Of a stretch of 64,000 nucleotides of DNA, positions 12,815 through 24,300 are shown piece after piece. The DNA comes from Mytilus galloprovincialis (lineage: Eukaryota > Mollusca > Bivalvia > Mytilida > Mytilidae): positions 95,575,795-95,639,794 of the forward strand of contig NC_134843.1 of the NCBI RefSeq assembly GCF_965363235.1, in the 5' to 3' direction. The notes below the pieces were generated by a model. That model was not told where the DNA came from and made no database searches. It was given only the letters and a program-made list of their open reading frames with translations. The position numbers and the translations under genes are program-made. Position 1 is the stretch's first letter, and each line of letters begins with the position of its first letter.

Positions 12815-13250
12815 ATCTCAGGTACTACTGAACAGAGTGGCATCATTAAGGACAAATCCCATACCGTATAGTCAGCTATAAAAGTCCCAAAAATCACAAA
12901 TGTAAATCAATTCAAACGAAAAAATCCAATGGCATAATTAATGTACAATAAAATGAACGAAAAACATATATGTAACTCGGCAACAAACGACAACCACTTA
13001 ATTATAAGCTCTTGACTTGGAACAGGCACATACAGATTGTGGTGAGGTTAAACATGTTATTGTGATCCAATATTGAAAACCTCCCCCTAACCTGGGACAG
13101 TGGTGTAATAGTACAACATAAGAACGAACTATAAAAATCAGCTGAAAAAGGCTTAACTCATCAGATATACATATTACAAAAACATGTGGACGTGACCGGG
13201 TCCTTGTTCATCCCAGAAATAAAAAGGCACTGCTTACACCTTTATAAAAT
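12815..13250 (-). repeat. Family V dispersed repeat, minus copy
   Basis: Reverse complement of the repeats at 22622-22995 and 30960-31450. Matches include CCCATACCGTATAGTCAGCTA and the block around TGGGACAGTGGTGTAATAGT. Confidence 0.7.
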
Positions 13251-15209
13251 AATCGTGTACGCATCTAAGACTAAAATATCAATCATTACACATCCAACAT
13301 CCAATGGATTTAGTGTAAAAACGTCTTAAACAGTCAGAGAAAAACATGACCTTGTGCAAATCCAAGATACAGAAGTCGAAAGATTGTAGATTCATGAAAG
13401 TTTGTCACAACTATTTAAACATCTGATAAAATCCCGTTCTATAATGTGCAGGACATCCGTTCATTAGATAAAATTATAGATTTGAACAGTTTCATTTTGC
13501 GAAATCAACGAATAAAATGACAAACTATATATATTCAGATAAAAAAAAATGTCTGTTGATCAGGAAGTTTATACTTACTATGTTAACAATAGTAGATAAC
13601 AAATAGTTAGTATGTACCATACATATTGACAAGGAAGTATCGATAATGAACAAACAAATAAAAAATGATGAAAAATGTTGTTTTATTTATCATAAAGGTC
13701 ATAAAGTTAAGAAAAATCGTGCCTATAAAATATCTGTAAAGTTTCAGAATCACAAAATTAAGCTTTGAAATTTTTTTCAGCTTTTTATTGTTAAAAATTG
13801 TCTACGGAAAAAAATCAAGTTGATTTAAAATTATCCACTTCTTTGCTATAACTTGTAATTTATAACCTGCTTATGTCAGACTTATATTGTATTATACAAG
13901 TTACACATTAGATAAACTTACACCGTATATCTTGAATTTGTATTGTTGTATACTTCAGTAAAATTGAAGTAACGATTTTTTCTGTCGATAGGAAAGATAT
14001 ATGATCTTGTAAGTGTGTGTGTATATTCTCAAAGCAATAAGGAAGAAAGAACAACAATTCAGTTCTTCTTAGAATTAATTCTTGTCAGAAGGTTCTTATA
14101 TTGGAGAAAGTTTTACATTGAAAGTAAGTAATTCAAATTATGAAGTCAACACACGTTTTTCAATAGTATACACTCAGGTTTTCGTCGAATGACCTGCCTA
14201 CAATTGAACTAAATTAATCAAAGACTATAGAATTAATAGATGTCAATAACATATTCAAACAACTACGAACCGCAATGTTCCAATTTAAAAATGGATAAAA
14301 ATCTAAAACAATTTACTTTTTATAATGCCGTATATCTCATTGAAATCACTTTCTATATAACATTCGTGAATAGTGGTGAGTTAACAGTATGAGACCCCTT
14401 CTTTTATCAGAGAACGTTACCCAAGATCCCGACCAATCAAAGAAACCAGAAATCAAGTCGCATAATTATTTACGTTTTTTAGTATGCTAGTTATGGGGCT
14501 TTGAGAAATACCAGTCATAACTCGTATACACATGGATGAAAAGGGACCGAAGGTAAACGTCTCTGAGATAGCAATCTAACGACTCCAAAAACCAAACCAT
14601 CTAGTTTTCAATCACCTTCAACAATATACATACACCCCTATAAAATTGACCAAAACACATTGAGATATAACACGAGAGACCATTCATGAAAAAATTGATT
14701 TATTGCAGACACATAGGCATATTGCAGACATGTTTCGTGAAATCTAAACCTGTCCCTGTCTTTAATCTCGATCTGTATATATACTGAGAAATAGTATACT
14801 TAAAACGCACAATAAAATCTGTACTCGAACTTAATTCTTGTTACTGATAATGATCGAATGGCTGAAAAACAAGATCCCAAGCATGAATAAGACAAGCATA
14901 ACAATATCGGATAAAGATAATGTTCGTTGTAAGTAACAGCAAGCTCAAAATATTTATCCAGTCAAGATTGAAACGGAAACTGTGACGTCTTTTACTCTTA
15001 TATCAATTGCTATTCTTCATACTGGATTCTATACAGCAAACTAATAACAATAGTGCAGATGTAACCTTGTTAAATGGGAAAAACAAAAATGTACAGAATA
15101 ACAATGCAGAATAACAAATTGAACATTCTAGTGTTGCTTAAAACTATCAACAACTAAAACAAAATAACGATACCAATTTTACTTATGTTACTTACCAAAA
15201 CAAAACACC
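13251..15209. other. Intergenic, nothing recognised
   Basis: AT-rich, no long frames, no repeat family seen elsewhere in the window. Confidence 0.5.
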
Positions 15210-15210
15210 A

Positions 15211-15652
15211 GACATGATATTTGAACAATAGAAAACAGCAGATATCAGATATGATATTTGAACAATAGAAAACAGTAGACATGATATTTGAACAATAGAA
15301 AACAGCAGATATCAGATATGATATTTGAACAATAGAAAACAACAGACATGATATTTGAACAATAGAAAACAGCAGACATGATATTTGAACAATAGAAAAC
15401 AGCAGATATCAGATATGATATTTGAACAATAGAAAACAACAGACATGATATTTGAACAATAGAAAACAGCAGACATGATATTTGAACAATAGAAAACAGC
15501 AGATATGATATTTGAACAATAGCAAATAGCAGATATCAGATATGATAGTTGAACAATAGAAAATAGCAGACATGATATTTAAACAATAGAAAACAGCAGA
15601 CATGATATTTTAACAATAGAAAACAGCAGATATGATATTTGAACAATAGCAG
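15211..15652. repeat. Minisatellite, 14 copies of a 30/37-bp unit
   Basis: Tandem array built on GATATTTGAACAATAGAAAA followed by CAGCAGACAT (30 bp). Four units carry an extra AGATATC-type 7-bp extension (37 bp). I count fourteen occurrences of the AACAATAG core. The repetitive minus-strand frames are by-products of the array, not genes. Confidence 0.9.
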
Positions 15653-16785
15653 AATTAGATAATCTTTATCAAGCCCAAAAATAAGATAAAGCCGTAATCC
15701 CTCTACGAGGACAATAGTGTAAAACAATAGACTTATGATATCTATCATGTTAAAAATGTAGAGAATATATTTCTGATTACAATGAAATGCCGGTTTCACA
15801 AACATTCGAAATTAAGAGCATCGAAAGAGAAAAAATGTTCGCATCTCTTCAAAATTAAAACATAAACGCTTGTCAAAATTATTTTTATTGGCAATGAAGT
15901 AGCAGTAAAACTATTACTTATAGTGGTGAGTCTGTCAAAAAAAAACTAACATAAAAAAAAATAGACACAAAACTCTGAAATAAGAGTACTCGTAGTTACT
16001 GAACACACTAGTTCAAAGCTATTTGCAAATAATAAATAAATTTGTGTTCCCACACTATATTTGATTTTCCCAGTTGATTTTTTTTTAAATATTAACATTG
16101 AGTTTTGATTTTATTAACCAAAGCTTTATTCCAAATAATAACATTTAAGTTTTTTCACATATATGTTCACTTAGAGTGGCTTATGTTCCAAGATTTGGCA
16201 TGGGAGTACAGAAATATGTTCATTTATTCGACTATAAAACCCTTACTAATTTGGAGAGTCTGTCACCTGGGATGTGCTGGCTGTATAAATCCGCAGCTAC
16301 GTCTGATCGATGTGGTTAAAAAAATAAGTCGGAGAAGTGAAAAACCCTCATGGGTCGCCGGTTTAAAACACCTCGTCGTCGTTACGATTGACGTTAAATA
16401 AAATTATTCGTGTAGGTCAAGTGCCGTGCACTATGCACATTATATTTTACTGGCATAAAATATCTGAGGGGTCAGAAGGTGGCCTGTTGCAAGGCAAACT
16501 GTTTGTACGTACTGCGTTTTTTAGGAACAGTCCAAACTTCCCTCCCTCCTTTTCGGTTATGTCACTGTCAATTAGAAGTTAATTTAGATACCAACCATTC
16601 AATAAAAGTGAGCGATTAAATGATAAGTGTATTGAACCATAATTGAAATTTAAAAGATATATCGATATTCATCAAAACATTTAGGGATATATTGTGAAAA
16701 GACATAAATGTATAGCTAGGATAGCGGTTTGCACTTGTTATCATTGTTTTTAACAACAGAAAGCTTAACCTCAGATCAAAAGCGT
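15653..16785. other. Intergenic, nothing recognised
   Basis: Contains one 98-codon + frame (16105-16401) without recognisable domains, splice context or start context; probably chance. Confidence 0.4.
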
Positions 16786-16799
16786 TTTATACTGTATCG

Positions 16800-17225
16800 T
16801 CATTTTTATGGCCCCGCAATGAAGTTGTCGGCGTCATATAGTTTTACCCTTGTCCGTAATTCCGTAATTCCGTCATTCCGTTATTCTGCAACAAACCATT
16901 ATATGGAGTTTTTTTCTAAATGCTTTCAGATATTGTGCTGATTTTTGATATGTGAGTGAGCTAACCATGATGAGTAACAGATCAGTTTAAGTTTCGTTCC
17001 GCTCCGCTAATTTTTGCCAAAATTAAGGGTTTACAAATTTGAAAATTGTGGAAAATCACAGTTATATGGACATTCTTCTATACGCCTCCAGATCTTGAGC
17101 TGATTTTTGATAGGTGAGACTACCATCATGTTTGTGTCCACATGTGTTATTGAAATTGCAGATTTTTCAACTTTTTGAGACGCGGGCCATTCGTGTCACT
17201 TTGAAACATCTAGTTATATGTTATT
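16800..17225. repeat. Probable dispersed repeat
   Basis: Locally GC-richer block with a degenerate tandem CCGTAATTCCGTAATTCCGT near 16853-16880. It resembles a mollusc repeat I recall that starts near TATGGCCCCGCAATGAAGT. There is only one copy here. Confidence 0.35.
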
Positions 17226-17286
17226 GTTGAATTGCTATGTCTTATATGGCCTAAATAGATTTGACTCCCGAACAATATACAATGTA

Positions 17287-18581
17287 CAGGGCCGTAACTA
17301 GCCTCTTTTAATGGTGAGATAATATATAATCGGCGAGCGTAGCGAGGCGAAAATTTTTTGGCGAGGGGTCTTGGGGCCGCTCAAGGCCCCCAGAAGCTCT
17401 TGAGAAAAATAACGCAAAATCGTGCATTCTGAGCATTTCTCGGACTCTTTCTTACATAGAAACGCAAATAATGTTTAGCTATTTTTTCGACAATATTCTT
17501 GTCTCAAAGCACAAACATAGATTCATCGTTATTTAAGACTTTAAGGTTTTAGGGAAAACATTAAAAGACCGATATGTAGGATAAAGCAACAATCGTAATT
17601 CTCATAATCATTAATACCGGATCTTGTCTTGTATTGTGCTGACTTGTGATTTTTAATGACTAGATTTAAATATCGTGACAGTGCAGTAATATACTTTAAG
17701 TACTGTACTAGTACTGCTCAAGTCGACACTTGGGACCATATTTACCTTGTTTTATGGTATTTATTATTCTTTCATTATTGAAAACCCTCCAACAACTATC
17801 AAGATGAAGAACAGGAATAAAAACTTTGACCATTGATCATTTGTATTTTTTTCTATACATTGAAAATTTAATATCTTAATCAACAACAAAAAATCAAAAA
17901 AAAAATCTATATCATATACCCAAGAGCCTGTGGTTTAATATACAAAAAAAGGCAGTTTTGTATTCTTTGATATCAATTTCAATATCAAGTTCAATTCAGT
18001 GGCGGATCCAGAACTTTTCCTAAGGGGGGGCCGCTGACTGAACTAAAAAAGGGGGGGTGTCCGCTCCAGTCATGCTTCAATGATTTCATATATAATCAAC
18101 CAAATTTTTCCCACGAAAGGGGGGAGCGGCCCCCCCAGGCTCCCCCCCCTGGATCCGTCTATGCAATTCTCCAAGCAGAAACGACCATTTTTTTTCTGTG
18201 TCCAGTAGCATCGTATATTCTTAAAATATTTTCTCGCATAAAGCTTGAACATCGGTGGACATGCAACATTACACAGTGATTGTGACACGTTTACAAATGA
18301 TAATCAACACTCAGACTAGTCATTAAGTAGGACAATAAATGACCAAAAGACAAACCTGGGACACAGAAGTACAAAATAGACCATCAACTTTGAAAACCAA
18401 AAGTAAAATAGAAACATGGATTACGAAAAACATGCAGGGGCGACATCAGAAAGTGAAGAGAACTTGCTTCTTGCAAGACACTTTCCGTGAAAACATTTTG
18501 ATATGAAGACAATTTTTTTTATTATTATTAAATTTAAAACATGAAGCATTTGCCTTTTGCCTCAATGTAGTTACGGCCCTG
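17287..18581. mobile_element. hAT-like non-autonomous element, copy 2
   Basis: Perfect 14-bp inverted termini, CAGGGCCGTAACTA and TAGTTACGGCCCTG. Flanked by the 5-bp direct repeat ATGTA at 17282-17286 and 18582-18586. The body is colinear with copy 1 at 6598-7869 except for a 167-bp nested insertion at 17997-18163. No transposase coding capacity. Confidence 0.85.
17997..18163. mobile_element. Small nested MITE, 167 bp
   Basis: Left end CAGTGGCGGATCCAG, right end CTGGATCCGTCTATG (imperfect inverted repeat). Flanked by CAATT at 17992-17996 and 18164-18168. The inside has long G and C runs forming a hairpin. It interrupts sequence that is continuous in the sister hAT-like copy. Relatives are at 39966-40124 and 45151-45277. 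Confidence 0.8.
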
Positions 18582-19533
18582 ATGTAGAAAATAGTTCGAG
18601 AAATTTATATTTCAATGTAAGCAGGAAATAAATAGAAGTATAAATAGTCTCCGGATGAAATTGCTAGTTTGATCTTCACTTGAAACAATTTTCATCATCC
18701 CCGCTTTTTCGCCCGTACGTTCTAAGCAACACGATTCAAAAACTTCCTTGGACAAACTTACAATCTAGTTACGTTTAGACCGAAAAAGATCAATATGTGA
18801 TTGATATGGTATACGTCGTTCTTTTTTTAGGGTTGATAACAGTCTTTGTTTGAACTGACTAAGAATCGTGTGGTAATTTTATTCTCTAATTCGTATTTAA
18901 TGATATAGTTCTGTGGACAAATTAGTTTCATGTTAGTACATTCACAACAAAAAAATTTAATATAAGAATTTTACATGAGTAATTTACATAATTTTACCTG
19001 TAAAAGGTAAAAGAGAATTATCATACACAGTTGTATCCCCTGGGCGTTCCTTCTCCTTTTATCTCAACTAAAGATAAAATATCTACGTCGTCCATGTTAA
19101 ATTGTTTTTATTTCAACAGCACATAACAAACATATCATGGATTATTTTTTTGTCTCGCTATTCTAACAAGGTATTTATGATTATTTCGCTTTTAAAACAT
19201 GGATTTACAGAATTTCTTTTCTCTTCATCTTTTCATGTTTTCTTTTATTTTTCCTAAAGAAGATTGATATAACTGCTTAAGGATTGTTGAAATGTTAAAT
19301 ATTTTTATTGCTTTGTTATCTAATATAAATCTACATAGATGTGTCATATTTGTCCAAACTTTGACCAAAACAAAGAAAAATTACCACATTATTTATCGCT
19401 ATTATGTAATATTGAACATGACATGGACAAATAAATAATACAGGAACAATAAATCTATTACCTTGCTGAAAGCTATTGTAAAACTTTTCTTACATAAAAA
19501 AAGATATTAATATATTCGAGGTGTGCTCTTCGT

Positions 19534-19535
<2 letters not shown>

Positions 19536-19571
<36 letters not shown>
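19536..19571. repeat. Poly-T tract
   Basis: Uninterrupted T homopolymer of about 36 bases. Confidence 0.95.
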
Positions 19572-19575
<4 letters not shown>

Positions 19576-20337
19576 TTTTCATAATATCTATTAACAATGA
19601 ACAATTAAACTCATACATGTATGTTACGTAAAACAAATATTTCAATATTTGAACAAGATTATTTATTATTTTATTAGTACTGAAATCACTACATTTTATG
19701 ATAACACATGTATATTAACATTAATACGTTAGCTCGGCTTGTAGTTATAACCTTTGAAATAAGGCTAAATAATGTCTTAGTTGTATTACTGTTCACGAAT
19801 CAGCTATATAAATAGTCGTGAATATCTCGTACTTCTCGTCACTTAATAGATACATGATATATACCTAAACAGTAACAATACTCATGATTTTAGAATTTTA
19901 TTATGCAGAATGAAAATAAACAGTGGAAAATTATCTTTTTCTCTCTCTTCCTATCTCTCTTTCATCAGAAATCAAATAATTAGTGTATGTTAAGTCCTTA
20001 AAGATAACCAAGATGATTCATTAGTGTCAATTAAACGGACATTCCTCATGTTTTCCCTCTGAAATTATCGCGGATATCCTCATTCATATTCCTATGGCTG
20101 TGATATTTGCTACTGGATACGACTTTTGATCACCTAACGGGTGAAGCGTGGTCAGCAGGAGATCACTATCTACTCGATACAAAATGTTTCATTCTATTTG
20201 GAGATCATGCTAGACATGTTTATAGACTGGTCGTCGTTTTATTATCGAAAATTGAACTGCAACCAACATATTGTAAACATTGATATTCAATGCTATGATT
20301 TCGAAAATACCGGCTTAAGAAATGAAAGTGTGGCTGT

Positions 20338-20400
20338 TTTCTGCCCTTTGGTCGGGTTGTTGTCTCTTAGACACATTCCCCATTTCCATTCTCAATTTAA
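20338..20400 (+). repeat. Dispersed repeat edge, partner of 10412-10485
   Basis: Contains TTGGTCGGGTTGTTGTCTCT and CACATTCCCCATTTCCATTC. I recall this as very common in mussel genomes. Confidence 0.5.
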
Positions 20401-21250
20401 ATATTACACATTTTCGTGCAAAGTCATGTCCAATTTTGTGAAATAAAATTTTTTTAAGTAGCAATTTTTGTCCTAGCTTGCAATACCAACTTCTTTAACT
20501 TCAATAACATCTTTCGTTTGATAACAGCGACAGGTAGTTTGTTTACATTCTTTTGTAATATAACGTGAAATCAATAGCCCTAATCTTAATTCAAAAAGAT
20601 TTAATTGAAAACTTCAAAATCCTTTTTATACAAAATACAATTCAGAGTGAACGAATGATGAGATAAAGATGAGGAAATATACACACAAAAAGTTCGTCAT
20701 AATTTCAATTTTTCAATAAAACAACAATAACTACCGTTTAAAATACGTATTTACTTATTTAGAATTCTCGTTTAAATACCCGAGAGAGAAAAAAAGATAC
20801 TTATTCCTGAATTGCTTCCTTTTTGCAACATATCGAAAATCCCATAAACTTACATTATACATGTTAGTGCTGTTAACAGCTTTAACAGTAATGTTTCATG
20901 CAAAATCCTTTATCATAACTCCTATTTTGACAACTTAAAAACTTTGAAAATCTGACTGTTGACCCTTTTTTGTGAATGTTGCTTTTTGTCAAAAGTTATT
21001 CCTGAAACAAGAAAGTATCTCTCGTCTTTCAAGCTTTTTTTATAGTTAAAAAAGAAGACACAACTAAAACCTACAAAAAATAGATTTTAGATGAATACTT
21101 GAAAAATAAAAACTCTCACTTATAATAATACTCTCACGTCATTCTTCTACTATCGAACTTTGTGACGAACTCAGACTAGCGTTGAGATCCTCGTTATTTG
21201 TTTATTTACCCAGTTGTTTATAATACTTTTCTTGTTGTTTTTTTTTTCAG

Positions 21251-21329
21251 CAAACACAACTTGTAAAGCATGGGTGCATGTAAGTCATGTTCTCGTGTCA
21301 TCCTTGTACTTATTAACATATTGTTTTCA
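21251..21329 (+). CDS. Tetraspanin exon 1 (ATG at 21270)
   Basis: Short leader from acceptor TTTTTTTCAG, then ATG GGT GCA and MGACKSCSRVILVLINILFS, the cytoplasmic N-terminus and first half of TM1. Start chosen because it follows the acceptor directly and gives the standard short N-terminal tail. Donor GTAAGT. Confidence 0.9.
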
Positions 21330-24300
21330 GTAAGTATGAATATGTATCAAATTTATCATTACCAAAGTACAGGTGTATCTATATCAAAATTGGTCGTAAG
21401 ATAATTCATTAATCTACAGCGGTGTGGTTTATATATATACGTGCATGCTTTAACATCCACATGCTTTCGGCAAAAATATAAAAAATATAGAAAGTGTGAG
21501 AATCGACACACATAACTTTTAACCGTTTCATCCTACTTGTCTATGCTTCGGTTACTGTTTGTATTTTTTAAAGGGAGGGATATAGTGTTTCAAGTCTTGA
21601 CAAATTTCCTACACGCAATCACGCTCTATAACTTTAAGAAACAAAAAAAACAAAGGCACAACCGTTTTGGTTAACTGGAGTATAAGCATACAGAAGTTAT
21701 CAAGAAAAGCATGAATGATTGTGTTTTGGTACTTTTGAAGGGTTTGCTTGCCCATTTAAAAATATGATGTTGGTGACATATCTTCAGAAGATTTTGTTAA
21801 AAAATGACCATTTGTTTTTCAGTCAGGAGGAGGGGCATGAGGGTTTTTTTTTATTTTTATATGGAATACTTATATCCACCTGTTGCTAGGTGAACGTATT
21901 TATTTTCAACTTTTGTACTCAAATATTTCCTGTTTTTTCAGCAGAAAAATATTTTTTTATTGTGGATTTGGCACAGTTATTCGCTTTCTTCATTTCTAAC
22001 CAGGCCAAGATATTCATTTCCAAACACCATTCTGAAAATCAAATCACTAAATTGTATACGTCTCATTTCTAGATTCTGCATAACTTGAAAGTGTTCCAAA
22101 ATGATATTTTTATCACGTATCCACACTTGTGTTTTAATTTATATATTCAGCCTCAATTTACATCTTAAAGGTTTTTCCCTTGTGAAGAAATGTTATAGAA
22201 GAAGAAGAAGATGCTTTATTTCCATAAAATGGGCTCACAAGGAGCATGATATAATATCATTACAATATTATTATCATTTTTACAAATATAATAAACAATA
22301 CAGTATACATAGTCACAAACACAAATAAGAGACAACAGTCTTCATGTATTATATATATATATATATATATCATGTATAGGAGTATACCAAAAACCTTCGT
22401 CTCAGGCACACCTCTAGAAAGTAACAAAAAAGAACACTGTGTTATATAGGAGAAAAAAAACTAGAGGCTCTTAAGAGCTTGTGTCGCTCACCTTGGTCTA
22501 TGTGCATATCAAACAATGGACACATATTGATTTATGACAAAATCATGTTTTGGTGATTGTGATGTGTTTGTATATCTTACTTTACTGAATATTCTTGCTA
22601 CTTACAATTATCTTTATCTATAATGTTGTACTGTAATACCACTGTCCAAGGTTAGGGGAGGGTTGGGATCCAGCTAACATGTTTAACCCCGCCACATTAT
22701 TTATGTATGTGCCTGTCCCAAGTCAGGAGCCTGTAATTCAGTGGTTGTCGTTTGTTTATGTGTGACATATTTGTTATTCGTTCATTCTTTTATATAAATA
22801 AGACCGTTAATTTACTTTTCTCGTTTGAATTGTTTTACATTGTCACATCGGGGCCTTTTATAGCTGACTATGCGGTATGGGTTTTGCTCATTGTTGAAGG
22901 CCGTGTGGTGACCTATAGTTGTTAATGTCTGTGTCATTTTGGTCTCTTGTGGACAGTTGTCTCATTGGCAATCATACCACATCTTCTTTTTTATATTGAT
23001 ACACAATTTAACCCCCATGTCAAATTTGCTCTAAATGCTTTGGTTTCAGAGTTATAAGCCAAAATCTACATTTTACCCCTATGTTCTATTTTTAGCCATG
23101 GCGGCCATGTCGGTTCGTTGGCCGGGGCACCGGAAACATTTTTAAACTAGATACCCCAACAATGATTGTGGCCAAGTTTGGTACAATTTGGCCCAGTAGT
23201 TTCTGACACAATCAGAGGAGAAGATTGTTTTAAAAGTTAACGACGACGGACAACGAACGACGAGGGCCAAGTGATGAGAAAAGCTCACTTGGCCCTTTAT
23301 CACTCTGATATTAATCATGATATATAATTAAGATATGAATTAAGAAATAGATGTAAATATATTGCAATTTTAAAACAACCAGCTTACTGCTGGCATGTTT
23401 GTAGACTAACAGTACGTCAGAAGTGGTGTTTATCTACGCTTATACCTAATGTAATGAACTCGTGTTAACTATCGTGTTATAAAAAAAACAGAAAGTGAAG
23501 TGTACACCAATGTTCATATTTTCATTTTACAGTTAATTGGAATAGCTTTGTTGGTTGTTGGAAGCGTAGTACGATGGGGGACAGATCTAATGAACCAGTA
23601 TCTATCGGATGTGTATACAGACTTTAGAAATGCTATAAATGTTCATGATGATTTTGAATTTAACATATCAGATCTGCTTGAGGATGTGACATTGAGCTTT
23701 ATTGTAATTGGTGCTTTCTTCTTCATCATTGGTATTTTAGGATGTATAGGAGCATGTTGCACAGTCAGACCAATGCTTATATTGGTAATGTATACAATTA
23801 GCCATTTCGTTTTTATTTTATTCATTTGATCTAGTAATCATTCTGATATCTTTGATTGTGATTTTGATTCGTAATGATGGAAGGTAACATATATTTCCGA
23901 CACTTACAACTTTCGAAGAGATGACTACATTTTAACTGTAGAGGCCTTGATTTAGTACATTCCCTGTAAACAGCAGTACAGAAATGAAAAGAACTACGCT
24001 AGTCTAGGAATATCGCATGTGCAGATTTTGCTCGAATATTGTTAATTAGAATTGAAAGTTCACTATAGGAAAAACGAGTTCATTTCTTCTGTTCTCAAAC
24101 GGACATTCTGTCAACTTCAAAATATAAAGTTATTCTTTATTTCAAGTTCAGTCTAATTGATAACATGTCACCAAACTTTGAATTGATATATTGAGAGGAC
24201 ATTATCTATATAGCAGAAAGGAAAGTTAAATGATAATGCTAGCTTTTTCTTCATTATTCGCGATAAGCGTTTGTATGAAGTCACAACTAAATAAAGAATC

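Larger units (their letters stand above)
18582..21250. other. Intergenic upstream of tetraspanin
   Basis: Probably holds the tetraspanin promoter and an untranslated first exon that I cannot place. A 36-base poly-T run sits at 19536-19571 and a dispersed repeat edge at 20338-20400. The rest is featureless AT-rich DNA. Confidence 0.4.

Noticed and set aside
15211..15652. Regular short repeats as a CRISPR array
   Set aside because: Units are contiguous with no unique spacers, and the genome is clearly animal.
15154..15805. Four repetitive minus-strand frames rich in Phe, Cys and Tyr
   Set aside because: They are translations of the 30/37-bp minisatellite; no start or splice context, and no family match.
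16105..16401. 98-codon + frame as a possible gene
   Set aside because: No homology recognised, no supporting splice sites or start context.
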